NCBI GenBank assembly: GCA_025331565.1
Contig: JAFREQ010000079.1
Location: 992,001-1,056,000 of the forward strand
Origin: Holacanthus passer
Taxonomy: Eukaryota > Chordata > Actinopteri > Pomacanthidae
Direction of reading: 5' to 3'
Length of the DNA stretch: 64,000 nucleotides
Part shown: positions 42,801 through 54,240 of the stretch, one piece after another
How positions within the stretch are numbered: position 1 is the stretch's first letter
How the letters are laid out: each line of letters opens with the position of its first letter
Made by a program: the position numbers and the translations under genes
The notes under the pieces: model-generated
The model's input: the letters and a program-made list of their open reading frames with translations, nothing else
What the model was told of the DNA's origin: nothing
Databases searched by the model: none

Positions 42801-45800
42801 ATGCTGGATTTCCTTTTCCAAATGCTGCATTAGTGTTCAAATGGAAATGTGTGCGTTGGTCTTGGCGACCAGGCATGAGTTTGTAATGTGTAGAGGTGTC
42901 ATGACTTAGTACCAGCAGTTTGTTTGAAGAAACGTGGTGAATTTATGACTGTGTGGAGTTTTAGTTTGAGATAGAAATCGATTCTTCCTGTCACAGTATG
43001 TTGGAGTCTGACCTGGAGAACCACCAGGCTCAGCTGTCCAGGTTTCAGCTCCACGTGGCCTCTGTGTCTGAGGACATCCTGAGCATGGAGAGCCAGCTGA
43101 GCACGACCATCATGACCCTGAAGAAGACTCTGGTCAGTGGCAGCAGAGTCTGGTTTTATTTAACAGTAATACTCTGTCGTTTCACTCTTCTCCCTCTTTT
43201 CATTAGTTTCCCCGCTTTGTGCTCTTTGTGTCAGGCAGGTCACTGCTGAAAAGCTTGTGATTATTCTCGATTTTTGAAGGTAACGTTTGGAAATTATTTC
43301 AGGTTTTCTTTTATGTTTTCAACGCAGGCCTCTGTGAATCATGTCAAGGCGACAATAGCTGAGCTGGAGACAGCTGATGAGGAGCAAATCGACGACATCA
43401 GCTCCTTGGTGATCATTTAGTTTTTCCTCGCACCCCTTCTACACAGAAGTAAATCTTGTGACAGGTTATGTAAGTGGAATGTCTTCAAATGCTTCTTGCA
43501 GGAGGAAGTTGCCCACGAGAACAGGCAGAAAATCGAGGCAGAGGATCAGGCTGTTCATGAAGCAAAGACGGAGCTCGACAAGCATCAGAAAGCAGCAGAG
43601 GACACAGAGTCCAAGTACTCGTCTGTTAGAGAATGGATTGATCAGCTCGCCGAGGACATGGAGCCGCTGAAGGTGAAGTCGAGCTTTGTTGTATCACTTT
43701 GATTAGAGGCTAAAAATAATTTCAGAACCAAAAGATGCTGCTGCTTCAGTAGTTTTGATGTTTTCTCTGTCCTCCGATTTCAAATATTTTTCATCGGTGG
43801 ATTGTTTGAAGGTAAAGGCTTTTTATTCGACAACACTATTGGATGTAAGTGTGTCAGTGCTTTCAAACTGTCCTCAAGAAGCAGTGATGGTGAAATTGAT
43901 GATGGTTGTTTGTTGACCCAAAGGACGAGTTGCTGAAGTTGGAGGCTGAGGACGTGAAACATGAACAAAACCTCAGGATTTTAGAAAACAAACTGGAGGC
44001 TCATGAAGACACCATCCAAGCTATGAAAAGTGACCTCGCCCAAAGAGAAGAAGAGTTAGAGGTAACAAGAGCTGCTTTTAATTTATTATGTAATTTACAT
44101 CATGCTTTATTGGAGGCTGTTCTAGCTACAGTGTGAACTATAGTTGAAGCCCAGTTATTGCACTTAGCTACACAGATCAGCGAGCAGTTAGAGAGATGAT
44201 TTATTGCCTCCAGACTGTATCTGTCTGCAGCAAACTTGTCACCAGGCATGTGTCACATGTGTTGACAGGAATACGTGGCCAAAGCCACAGAGATCAGTCC
44301 TGAGCGACAGCCGGTGACCGGCAGCACCGAGAGCATCGACACAGAAATCACTCGGCTGAAGAAGAAGATCAAGGTGTACGAGAGCAGCCACGGCCAACAG
44401 GAGCAGGTGGTCAGGTGAGGAGGACACCTGGGACGCGCTTCACTGTGACGCAGAGTGATTTTAGTTTAAGTTTCCCAGAGGCTGATTTTCATGGTTGAAC
44501 CTCAGTGTAACAGTTTTTCCAAGAGCAGTTTGACTCCATCAGCTATGTGAATGCAAATAGAAAATACACATGTAGCCAAGTACATTTAGCCAGTACTATA
44601 CGTGAAGACATATTTGAAGTACTTTACTTGAATATTTCAGTTTTATGCTATCGTGAATGAAAGTTTATACTATTAATCCACCACATTACATTATAAACAG
44701 TTACTTTACAGATTAAGATTTTACATGCAAAACATGATGAGCTCAAAATGGGATAATTTTTTATTGATTACAGTATATAAAATATCCAAGGAGGGTTGAA
44801 TGTAGGGCAACTGGACTTAAAATTAGCTCCACCTTGCAAACTGAGGGATGAACAAAGGTTTATCTTATCTTACCTTGTATAACTACAACAGTGAAATGCT
44901 GCTTACACATTAGGATAAGATTTATTTAGTGAACCAGAAATAGAAATATAATTACATAATATATCCATATTACAGTCAAGTGGGCCATTTTTCTGCAATT
45001 TGCTTTTGATAGTTAAATACATTTTTCTGATGGTACATGTGTACTTAAGTAACATTTTCACTTTAACTTGTAATGCAGTATTTTTACAGTGTGGAATTAC
45101 GGCTTTTACTGAAGTAAAGGATCTGAATACTACGTGATGTGAAGGATTTCTCCACTCAGTTTATACACATGACTGTTTCAGGCCAGTTAAAACTAACCCG
45201 CTAACTTAGATTATTTACTGTTGGCACGCTTTCATTTTTTGTTAGTTAAAAGAACCTTGTAGCGTCCTTGCGTCTTAACATTTCACTGGGTTTCAGCTTT
45301 CGTTATCGAGACAAAAATGTGTTTCTGCCCACTAAGGTTCAACTCATCCGCTGAGATTTCTTCTGCCACTGACAGTTTTTTTTTTCTACTGTTCAATCCA
45401 ATCTGCCCGTTGGCCATCACTAAATCATCTTCTGGCCTTATTCTGGAAAAAGAAGAATTTAGGCTATGCCATTTTCTGTCCCCTGTCCTCATTAGGGAGT
45501 ACGCTGAGGCCCTCGCTCTCTACAGACAGAAAACCAACCAAGTGAAGGATCTGCGGCGTTTCATCGATCGACTCGACAACATCATGCTCGACAGGCAGAA
45601 CAGATACAAAGTCATGCGCAGGTAAATAACAGTCAAGTTTGAAAAACACTGAAGTACATAATTCGAGTGTTTAACTGGCAGTTTAAAGTCCTGCTTCTGT
45701 CTGATTCTTTCTTCTTCTTCATAAAGGTCCCTCTCTGTCAGATGCAAGTTATACTTCAATAACTTTCTGATAAAGATGAACTGCTGTGGCTCCATGATTT

Positions 45801-47012
45801 TTGATCACAACAATGAGACGCTCTCAATCTTGGTACGTCTGTTTATCTTATTTGTTGTTATCTTTTTCAGAGTTTGTTCCTATTTTATCTTGTTGTGTTT
45901 TGTCTAATAATGGAAACAGAATTTAATTGCAAATCAGAGTTATACCTAATCGTATTGAAGTGTCAATATCTGCCATTTCCTGTCTCTAAATGTCCCCAAA
46001 AAAAAGTCTTGAACTAAAAGCTGGAACAGTCAATAAAAATAAATCACAGACCTGTTCTGGTGAAGGTAAATCCTCCGGGCAGAGAGGACAACGATGTGAG
46101 TGACATGAGGTCGCTGTCTGGTGGCGAACGCTCCTTCTCCACTGTTTGCTTCATGCTCTCGCTGTGGGAGATCACCGAATCGCCCTTCAGATGCCTCGAC
46201 GAGTTTGACGTCTACATGGTGAGCGCACAGAAATATGAGAAGCGCAGTGTTACCTCACACGCACAGACAGATTTGTATGAAACGATGAATGTAAATTTGG
46301 CTTTGACTCACTTTGATTGACTTCATTCTTTCATATGCAGGATATGCACAATCGCAGAATCTCTCTGGATCTTCTCCTGGAGCTGTCAGAGCGGCAGCAC
46401 CTTCGACAATTCATCTTCATTACTCCCCTCACCACCAGGTGACGCTCTTCTAATTGTTTGTTTACAGGCCTTTCTATAACATTTACTTCTACATTTCACA
46501 CCATTTTACACTTTTTTCCCCATATGGAAGCTAAAGTGTGCCATAACAATAAAGATCTTTCAGAGTGGATAATTGTAAGCCATTGTTCAGCTGATACCAA
46601 GTTTTGAAGCGATTATATATTTGAATGAATTGTTTAATGATTAAATTGTTTTTAAAAAGCTTTTAAAATTTGACGATTGAGTGTTTCTATCAGTATCAAT
46701 TATGTAAAGGATTATTAAAATTATTTGAAAATATATAATTTCATTCTTTTTGTTAGTTCTTCACTTTCCTTTAGAGATTTAATTCCATCATTTCAATTTA
46801 ATACTTAATGTAAAAAATAATGTTTTAATAATGATGGTGCCATATTGCAGCTGCCATTCCTTTCTGTATACTTTTACTTCCTGTTGTCCCTGTTGTTTGT
46901 TAATGGTAGATTTGTGTTTTTCAGTAATCTCCCCAAAAGCAGCTTGATCAAAATCCACCAGCTTCAGGATCCAGAAAGAGTCCAGAGTGAAGCTGAGGAT
47001 GAAGATGTTTGA
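36839..47012 (+). CDS. smc6: Structural maintenance of chromosomes protein 6
   Basis: Core ATPase of the SMC5/6 complex (DNA repair, recombination, restriction of extrachromosomal DNA). Twenty-six coding exons join in phase into 1085 residues (human about 1091): 36839-36973, 37051-37162, 37808-37913, 38027-38163, 38858-38919, 39090-39170, 39260-39361, 39635-39754, 39916-40011, 40210-40356, 40454-40542, 40634-40804, 40897-41075, 41542-41743, 41833-41947, 42046-42206, 42997-43132, 43328-43408, 43502-43672, 43924-44061, 44269-44414, 45496-45621, 45727-45832, 46066-46218, 46341-46438 and 46925-47012. Walker A GNNGSGKS is at residues 79-86, the hinge at about 500-640 (PLGPIGVCISLKDP), the ABC signature LSGGERS at 990-996 and Walker B RCLDEFDVYMD at 1015-1025. 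Long coiled coils fill the arms. The ATG at 36839 follows an acceptor by 14 bases. All key ATPase residues are intact. Confidence 0.95.
37163..37807 (+). other. smc6: smc6 intron between the two halves of Walker A
   Basis: The intron splits the serine codon of GNNGS|GKS. It is AT-rich, and I see nothing else in it. Confidence 0.6.
38560..38815 (+). repeat. ATTAATCGATTAA-type repeat in an smc6 intron, near full length
   Basis: It contains AGATTAATCTGCTTATTTTC, TTAATTAATCTGTCTATAAA, AATGACAGAAAAAGTGAAAAA and CACATTTGAGAAACTGGAAC in the usual order. Confidence 0.65.
39459..39556 (+). repeat. Fragment of the TACTTAAGTA-type repeat in an smc6 intron
   Basis: It reads GAAGTATAAAGTTGCATGAA, then CTCAAGTATAGTACAAGTAC and AAAGTACTTAAGTAAAT. 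It belongs to the same family as 1387-1649. Confidence 0.6.
41137..41290. repeat. Probable fragment of the GAGTGGTATCAATCTTC-family element in an smc6 intron
   Basis: The start CACTTATTTGCTTTCTTGCC followed by AAGATTTAGATAAAAAG resembles the reverse-oriented end of this element. The right part is degraded. The rest of the intron to 41541 shows nothing recognisable. Confidence 0.4.
42600..42760 (+). repeat. Dispersed percomorph repeat (GAGTGGTATCAATCTTC family) in an smc6 intron
   Basis: It contains GTTTCCCCATTTCCAGTCTT and ACGTGAGTGGTATCAATCTT in order. It sits in the 790-base intron between exons ending 42206 and starting 42997. Confidence 0.6.
44565..45135 (+). repeat. TACTTAAGTA-type repeat, interrupted copy, in an smc6 intron
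   Basis: The left part reads AAGTACATTTAGCCAGTACT and CCACCACATTACATTATAAA. The right part reads GTACTTAAGTAACATTTTCA, TGCAGTATTTTTACAGTGTG and CTGAAGTAAAGGATCTGAAT. The middle includes AAAGGTTTATCTTATCTTAC, a reversed GATAA-tail fragment like that at 6588, so the copy appears nested. Confidence 0.6.
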
Positions 47013-47164
47013 ACTCCAGCGACAGAAACATCAGGAATGTTTATGTGCGCAGTCGCTGTTGTTTAATTTCAGTATTACTGTGTTTGTTTCATTTCACATT
47101 TGTTTGTTTGCTGGGATGAATTTGTGGATGTGTTATGAACTGTTATTTAAATATGTTGCCAGGA

Positions 47165-47170
47165 ATTAAA
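47165..47170 (+). terminator. smc6: Nearest poly(A) signal for smc6 (ATTAAA)
   Basis: ATTAAA lies 153 bases after the stop at 47012 and is followed by a T/GT-rich stretch. A canonical AATAAA at 47966-47971 could serve a longer 3' UTR. Confidence 0.45.
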
Positions 47171-48160
47171 TTATGTTGTTAATATTTTATTGTTGTTTTT
47201 TCACTCTGTAAACGGTTTCTGGACTCTGGATGATTAGTTTGTCAGACGAGTATAAACGCAGACTCTAGTGTTCTGAACATTTATCGTTCATTGTAAACAT
47301 GTTGGGCATCTGAAAAACTGAGATTCTGTCCCGTTATGAGCAGAGTCAGAGTCAGACTGTATTTATCTCATTGGTAGCCTCTGATGTACTGTAACTGGGA
47401 GATCACAGGTCTGATTCCCACCACAGCGCTCTGAAGAAACAAAAAACCTCTGTCATGTGTGATCAGTTACATAAACTGGTGATGGTGAATAATACAGATG
47501 ATCAGAACAACACAGACGTTTGTGTGTTGTTGTGTGTACTGTACAACTTTTAAGATCCTAGTATTATAATTTGCTGTTTGTCATTTTAACTAGTTTCCAG
47601 TATTCTGGGAAATTGTGAAGTGTTTGTATCACTAGACTCATTTTCTTTTTATTGTCTTTGTTAAACAGACAGTTGAATTTGATGAGTTTAATGTGTTTTG
47701 TAAGATGGTCAGTATCTTTAAAAATGTTACACTGCAGATATTTTCATGCAGTTTACTGTGTGAACCCAGGACTCTACTTAAGTGTTCAAATTTTTTACAG
47801 CTGACTGTGACGTTTGCTTCGCTTTAATCACTGATTAAAGTCGATCCTATTTTTGCTCTGTTACATAAACATGTACACTAGTGCTCTCCAGGTCTGTCCT
47901 TCGTCAAAACGCTCATCTAGCATTAGTTACCTGTAAAAGCTGTGAAGACTTGTAGCCCTTGTTACAATAAACTATGAGAAGAAATGTTAACACTTTTGCA
48001 TCTGTCATACTTTTCATGCATGCAGATCTCTCCATTCATGCTTTCCGTCCATCCACCCACATCGAAACATATATTCAACACAGTCAAGTCTGCAGCAGCG
48101 TCGTCTTCGCTTCCATTAATTACACCTGCTAGACTGTGTCTTTTGAAAAAGCCTGGTCAT
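47171..48160. other. smc6 3' region and gap to vsnl1
   Basis: No coding exon is seen. The sequence near 47370-47440 has weak tRNA-promoter-like words but no tRNA fold. A longer smc6 3' UTR could run to about 47990. Confidence 0.45.
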
Positions 48161-48162
48161 GG

Positions 48163-49851
48163 TTTATTCATTTTAATCACTACAGAATTATTTTTGGGTG
48201 CAACACATGCCACATGTATAAAAGAATACAGTCACTTGTATTATGATTTTTCATATTTGATATAAACATTTACTAGACAAAGAATCTGACATTAGTGACT
48301 GGACTGAAATGTATAAATAAATAGACATTAATAATGTGAGGGTTGGTTTCAGTTATAGACAGAACAGTGAGAAGCTTCTGCAACCTCCACTACTGTAAGT
48401 GGACTACAAGCAGACACTCAGTCCGTGCTTGCATAGCCTAGAAATGGGGAAGCAAAACTGTTGAAAGAGAATTTCTGCATTAACTTTAACCCGCATCACC
48501 ATCCAGTCACCGTCTCACACCGAAACGCTCTTTCAAAAGCTTTGTCAAGCACCTCTCATGAGGGTCCTGCATCTTTAATGATTGTTGCGAACGGAATAGT
48601 TTAGAAGATGAGACCTTTCAATAAAAAGTTTCTCCTTACAAAAAAGTTTTATACGTAGGAATGCAGTGTGTCCAGTAAACATATATGAGACTTTTCTCCC
48701 CCCTTTTTTTTTGCTGCATTGGAAGTGGAGCTCCTCTCACAAGGTCCCCGGCCCAGAGAGCGAGCTCCCAGCAATAAGGTCAAAAGCCAAGACTGTACTC
48801 ATTGTGCAGTGCTCTTCCTTTCTGTAAACAGGTTGATATGTACTGAGTTCAGTTATTTAAGTCTAAATCAAATAAGCAGCCAGAAAAAGAAGCCAATTGT
48901 GGATCATTGTGGGGAATAATGCATGAGTACTGTGCCTAATGACGGCGCTAATTTGGGCCTTTCCTCTCGATTAAGCGGCAGCAGTACAATAAATTCATAA
49001 AAGGAAAGCTGCTCCATAAATACATTTCTGCTCATCCCAGAAGTCACTGAAGCAAAAAAAATAATAATACAATGTTTATGTGAAAGGTCTTCCTCGGAGA
49101 TTAGCCCACAGCTGCAACCCAAATATATCTTTCAAAAACTATAGTGTCACACATACACGTGTATCAAATGGAGGGAAGCATGCTCCCACATTACTGGAGG
49201 TGAACTAATGAGAGTCTGATGAGTCACACACTGTACATCCCATGCAACAATACTAAATGAATTCCGGAGGGTTTCTCTTTTATAACCACCTAAAGATGCA
49301 AAAGGTAAAGAGATTATATTTTTTGACACGTAATATATGCATGCAAAGAACCTACTCTTCTTGGTTCCGTCATGTGAAAACATCTGGAACAGACAGGAGC
49401 CTCTCTATTCTCCAAGAGCTCAACAAGTCTGGATAGTAGAGACAATTACAATTATCATAGGAATTATTGTTTTGTTACTATTATGTAAAGCGTACAGTAG
49501 TTGCAGCAGTCAACACTGGGGATCCTAAATACTGCAGGAACATAATTTAATGCAGTGCTCCACTGATATACAAGCTAAGGTTGAATGGGAATGTATAGGG
49601 TTACTGTGCACAAATCACATTGGCATGTTTTGAAATAGAAATGTATGATATCTTAATAGCTATATTCAAAATTATTCAGCATTTGACATTCTCATGCATA
49701 CAACCACAAGAAGCGAGTCCATTGAAAAATAGTCCAAGCATTGTTTTTTTTCCTGTGGAAATGGCAGAGAACCTAATGAGACATTAAAACATGTGCTGCT
49801 GTCCAGAGTGTGTGGATTACAGACGGGGAGAGGAGCGAGCAGGGGGGGGGC
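48163..49851 (-). other. vsnl1: Probable 3' UTR of vsnl1
   Basis: It lies directly downstream of the vsnl1 stop. TTTATT at 48163-48168 gives AATAAA on the minus strand and would make a 3' UTR of about 1.7 kb, the sort of length usual for this brain gene. No other coding frame is supported, and the end point is a guess. Confidence 0.4.
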
Positions 49852-51502
49852 TCACTTTTGCATGTCACACTGCAACAGGAGCACGATGGACGGGTCGCTC
49901 TTCGCCGCCTCTTTGAACTCCTCCAACGAGATCTGGTCGTCGTTGTTCTTATCCATTTTGCTGAAGATCTTGTCCACCCTCTGCTCTGGTGTCAAACCGT
50001 CCTCGTTCATCTTCATCATGATCACAGTGCCCACCATTTTGTAGATAGCCTGTGGGTGAGGCGCAGTGAGTAATAGTTTCCAGTGGAGCCTACATGTGTT
50101 CATTTGTTCATAGAAATCAGTGATTCCAAACAAACATAGGATGGACTTTTGCAGTTGCCAAGGAGTAGGCGAAAAGCTGAACTAATTAATTCAACTAAAC
50201 TAAACAAACTGATTTATATTTTGACAGAAAATAGGATTGCAAATTGGAGTAAATTTGCAATAATGCAATCTTTCTATCAACCTGAGTGAGTTATCATCAC
50301 GCTGTAATCAAGAGTGCATGAAAACTAGCAAGTAGAAAAGATCAAATATGAAGCTAAAACCAATGGAGAGGTGGTTGAAATAGTTTTAAAAAAAATATAA
50401 ACAGCTGAAACAATCAGTTTTATAGCAACAAATAAACAGTTGAAATTATGACCTAAAATGAATAAACTTGAAATTGTTCGATAAAAGTTCAATAAAAACT
50501 GATAAACAGTTGAAACACTAAAGGCGAAATTGTTGAAATGTCGGGCAATTGTAGTACGAATGTAAACTTGACCAAAGCAACCGAAACACTGACTATTCAA
50601 TCATATGGAAAATGTAACAGTAACTACTTTTATATAATGAATATAGTTAAATAACATCTAGTTCATAAGAACATATTTGGATGGTGCCATTGAAAGGACA
50701 CTTGAGTCAGAGAGTCAGACACAAAAAAATGTTGTGAACCACTGATGTTGATGCTTTGGAGTAAAGCTCACACCATATTTATAACTACAGGAATTGTCAA
50801 TATGCTCCAATATCCCAAAGACATATCAGATTTACTATACTGGCTGTGTTTCCAGAAATGGCACAATGTAATTCAATACAACTGCAGTTTCGTCGTTACA
50901 GAACTGACTCTGCACTCAAAGCGTTGCAGGTGTGTGAGAGACTGATAACAACTACAAAAAACAGAGCCCGTCCCCTGATGAGCGACGGCTTAATGACTCA
51001 ATAATCCCTCACCTCAATTATCTCCAGCATCTCCACTCTGGTGATTTTGCCGTCACCATCCAGGTCATACATGTTGAAGGCCCAGTTGAGTTTCTGCTCA
51101 AAGCTGCCGCGGGATGTGATGGACAGAGCACAGATGAACTCTCGGAAATCAATGGTCCCGTCTCCGTTTTTGTCAAAGGTTCTGAAGGCGTGTTGTGCAA
51201 ATTTTGATGCGTCGCCATAAGGGAAGAACTGCAAATGTGGGAGAGATGTGTTCAATAATTCAATGATGTATGAATAGTCCCAGCAATGATTGAATTGTTC
51301 AGACAGATGCACAAGCAGGGAGGCAGTGGTTCACACAAACCTTGACATAAAGCTGCTGGAACTCCTCCAGATTCAGCCTGCCGGTGGGGCAGTCTTTCAG
51401 GAAGCCTTTGTACCACTGCTTCAGCTCATGTTCATTAAACTCTGTGCTCTTCACCAGATCCTCCATCACCTCGGGAGTTAGCTTGCTGTTCTGCTTTCCC
51501 AT
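49852..51502 (-). CDS. vsnl1: Visinin-like protein 1 (VILIP-1)
   Basis: Neuronal calcium sensor that moves to membranes on calcium binding through an N-terminal myristoyl switch. Three coding exons join in phase 0: 51502-51341, 51228-51013 and 50049-49852. They give 191 residues, the same as human. The start MGKQNSKLTPEVMEDLVKST has Gly2 for myristoylation. EF-hand 1 is the non-binding type (KDCPTGRLNLEEF). EF2 DKNGDGTIDFRE is at 73-84, EF3 DLDGDGKITRVE at 109-120 and EF4 DKNNDDQISLEE at 159-170. All calcium ligands are present. Differences from the human protein are few and conservative (for example Ala9Thr, Ser/Thr swaps, and Met for Ile near the C terminus). The acceptor just upstream of the ATG (exon start 51507) shows that a 5' UTR exon lies further right. 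Confidence 0.97.
50050..51012 (-). other. vsnl1: vsnl1 second coding intron
   Basis: The intron lies between the EF3 and EF4 exons. It is AT-rich, with no open frame of note and no repeat that I recognise. Confidence 0.55.
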
Positions 51503-51507
51503 GGTTC

Positions 51508-53480
51508 CTGTGGTGCAAGAACACGTGAATAATGCATTTATCTATGCTTGAGCGATGGCGGTGTGAAAATCTCCAGCACGGCATAGGAAGCTGCCTTTTT
51601 ATATTTCCTCTTCAAACACGAGCACAGAGAGTAAATGTGTGTTTTTTTTGGAGGGGGGAGGAGTAGGCAGCAAATATTTCCCTGGTGCTCCTGTTCTATT
51701 TCTGTCCCTTCAGCCTGCTTGTGCCAGTCTGTGGCCCGTGTAGCACTGACCTGGATCATCACTGTCAGAGCAGATCCAGTTCATCAAATGTTCGATCGCT
51801 GCTATCAAGTTTCCACTGCAAACGCTGTCCTATAACCTGACAATGACAACAAAGCCTGTGCCGGGTTGTACGAGAGGCACCGCTGCACAGAGTGAGGATG
51901 CAGGAGCACAAAGTAGGCCTGCTGTAATCTGGATCAGTGGGGAATATAGCTTATAACCGTGTGGTCTGTATAGAATATAAGCCAGTTGTGGCCAATCCAC
52001 AGACCAAATCAGCCCAGATTAGTTTGCTATCCACACTCAAGAGCCTCAGTAACAATCATAACAACTTGAGCAACCATAGCTGAGCCCAGATTCATCAATT
52101 ATTGACTCACGGTGTGGCAAATGACATAAAGTGGCCACGAATGCGTCAATCCTCGATACATAATTTAACAAAATGAGACAGCAGAATGATATTTGCATAA
52201 CCGAGCAGCGGGCACAATTTGGGAACCTCCACCACTTGGGGACCAGCATATGGTCCACATCCCTGCAGCAGCGGTAGCATGACAGCAGGCTGGACATCTC
52301 CAGCACTGCATTGGCTCGGGCCTTCCACAACAAACAGCAGAAATGAGTGCTGCAGCCAAAATCAGTGCAAACCACAGCCTTTAATGTGCACCCTCTGCAT
52401 GTCACATATAATCCTGCAGAGCATGATTGGTAATTACAGGAACTGACTTTGGGTTTAATCTCTAAAATAGGCTGCAGTGAATGACCTTGAGGAGCAACAT
52501 TTTTGCAGGGAGATGACAAAACCAAATTGTTGCAAGGAGCTTTTGAGCTGATCCATCATGCAACTGCGGGTTTTTTTTAAGAGCCTCCTCATGTCGCACA
52601 GGCCACAGGTATGGGCGACTTATTGAGCCCACACAGAGGCCAGCAAATTCTGTTTTATTCCACGCTTTAGGCAATGACAGCCCAGTTAATGCTATTAAAG
52701 CCTGTGAGAGCAGAGAGGGATGCTGCTGCAGCTGCATTCCGATGCAAACGACGCAGTGAGAGTATTTTCAGGTTGCATCCCTCCATCCTGCACCTAATGA
52801 CATGTTTGCATGCGCATCGGGGCGTGAAAGCATCTCCAAACATTTAATAACCAAACGGACCTATTTATAAAACAACACAGGCTCCCCTCGGTGCAGCCGC
52901 AGAGCCACAATCAGAGGCGTGCAAGAGCCAATGCATTGCGCCAATCCTGCTCTTAAATCACCCCCAAAAAACACATCATCTCTCCTCTCTTGTCTTATTT
53001 TTCTATTCGTTTCCAGGCAAAACGCTTTATTTGAAAGGATGCGCAGGTGAGCTCCCATTCATGCATGGGGGAAAAAAAGAGAAATAATGCATGACTCATT
53101 CACACTTGCAGCATCTATATAAGGTGGAAAACAAACAATCTCACACATGCACATCTGCAGAAAATCACTTCTTACCTTATTGCAGCCTATATTTGGTGAT
53201 CCTCTGTAATAAATCAGCTCTGGCTTCTGCAAAGTACAGAAAACCCTCTTCCGATGGAAACGTTTGCCCAAAAGGGGATTATTTCCAACACTGGTCGCCT
53301 CCTGTAAAAAAAAACCAGCCTCTAATGAAATGTCTGGTTTTTTGCCCGTCGTTACTCCAGATGAGGCGCAGCAGGGACCGATCCGGTGTTTGGTTCTGCG
53401 GCTGCACGAGCGTCACAGCCTGATCATAAGTTCACTGTCGGTTTGGGTTCAGCTGGATCCTGTCACGTTATCACCGGATC
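51508..53480 (-). promoter_or_regulatory. vsnl1: 5' intron and probable promoter of vsnl1
   Basis: The untranslated first exon should lie right of 51507. CpG content rises near 53340-53490 (CCGTCGTTAC, GACCGATCCGG, CACGAGCGTCAC), which I take as the likely promoter. The interval 51900-52800 is less AT-rich than typical introns here and holds a 159-codon open frame on the minus strand that I judge fortuitous. It could contain conserved regulatory sequence, which cannot be shown from one genome. Confidence 0.4.
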
Positions 53481-53731
53481 CTTCATCGTGATGAGGATGG
53501 TCATCATGAGGGAATCTGCACCGTGCACGAGATTTCAGTCATTTATGGCCCTGATTTCATAATTAATGTAAATAATTTGGATTTTTATTCTAATAAATGA
53601 TAATTAAAAAATAATGGTCTTATGGTCATTTAATAGTGGGGTTTCATTGCTTAAACCAGGGGCCACTAGAAGCCCCATGTTCAGTTTGCAGGGCCACATC
53701 CGGGATTTTTAAATCCTGAAGACCTGAGACC

Positions 53732-54060
53732 AAGTCAACCCTTTTTAATTTATGCCCAAGAAATAGTCCACAACAACATAAAACCATATTTTGTTTTTAT
53801 GTAAGTTTTTTTTTTTACATCATTGGTGAAGTCCTGATTACAAGTCATCCATAACCCTTTTTTAATTTCTGGCAAAGAAATAGTCCAGAACATAACCCTG
53901 CTTTAAAAACAACAATATATTGGTTTTTATGTCAGGTTTTTATAATTATTAAACAAAACATAATGTGTTCATTGGTGACGTTCTGAGTCCAAGTCATCCA
54001 CCTCCCACTTTTTAATTCATGTTCTGTGAAATAGTTCAGGACATAACATACTTAAAACCA
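53732..54060. repeat. Three diverged direct repeats of 110-150 bases
   Basis: A motif AAGTCAWCC followed by CCCTTTTTAATT, then AAATAGTCCAGAACATAA and a TTTTTATG run, recurs starting near 53732, 53842 and 53989. The copies are imperfect and directly repeated. The block abuts the element at 54077, so it may be an internal part of one larger transposon. Confidence 0.55.
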
Positions 54061-54076
54061 CAACGTGTTGTTTTTA

Positions 54077-54240
54077 AACTAAGGCTAGCAGTTTCCCTCT
54101 GTCTCCAGTCTTTATGCTAAGCTAAGCTAACCTGCTGCTGGCTGCAGCTTCATATTTATGAGACAGACCAGGAGTGGTGTTGATCTTCTCATCTACCTCT
54201 TTGCAAGCAGCAAATAATATTCAAAACTCTTCCTTTAACG
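54077..54240 (+). repeat. Dispersed percomorph repeat (GCTAAGCTAAGCTAAC family)
   Basis: It contains GCTAGCAGTTTCCCTCTGTC, CCAGTCTTTATGCTAAGCTA, GCTGCTGGCTGCAGCTTCAT and GTGTTGATCTTCTCATC in order. It is the best-preserved copy of this family in the window. Confidence 0.75.

Noticed and set aside
47370..47440. tRNA-like words (GGTAGCCTCTGATG and GGTCTGATTCCC)
   Set aside because: A-box and B-box resemblance is partial, and I could not fold a cloverleaf. At most it is a degraded tRNA-derived SINE.
52046..52525. A 159-codon minus-strand frame in the vsnl1 5' intron
   Set aside because: It is Cys-rich with no domain resemblance and no splice or promoter context, and overlapping frames of similar length exist in the same place. 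It looks fortuitous in a less AT-rich stretch.
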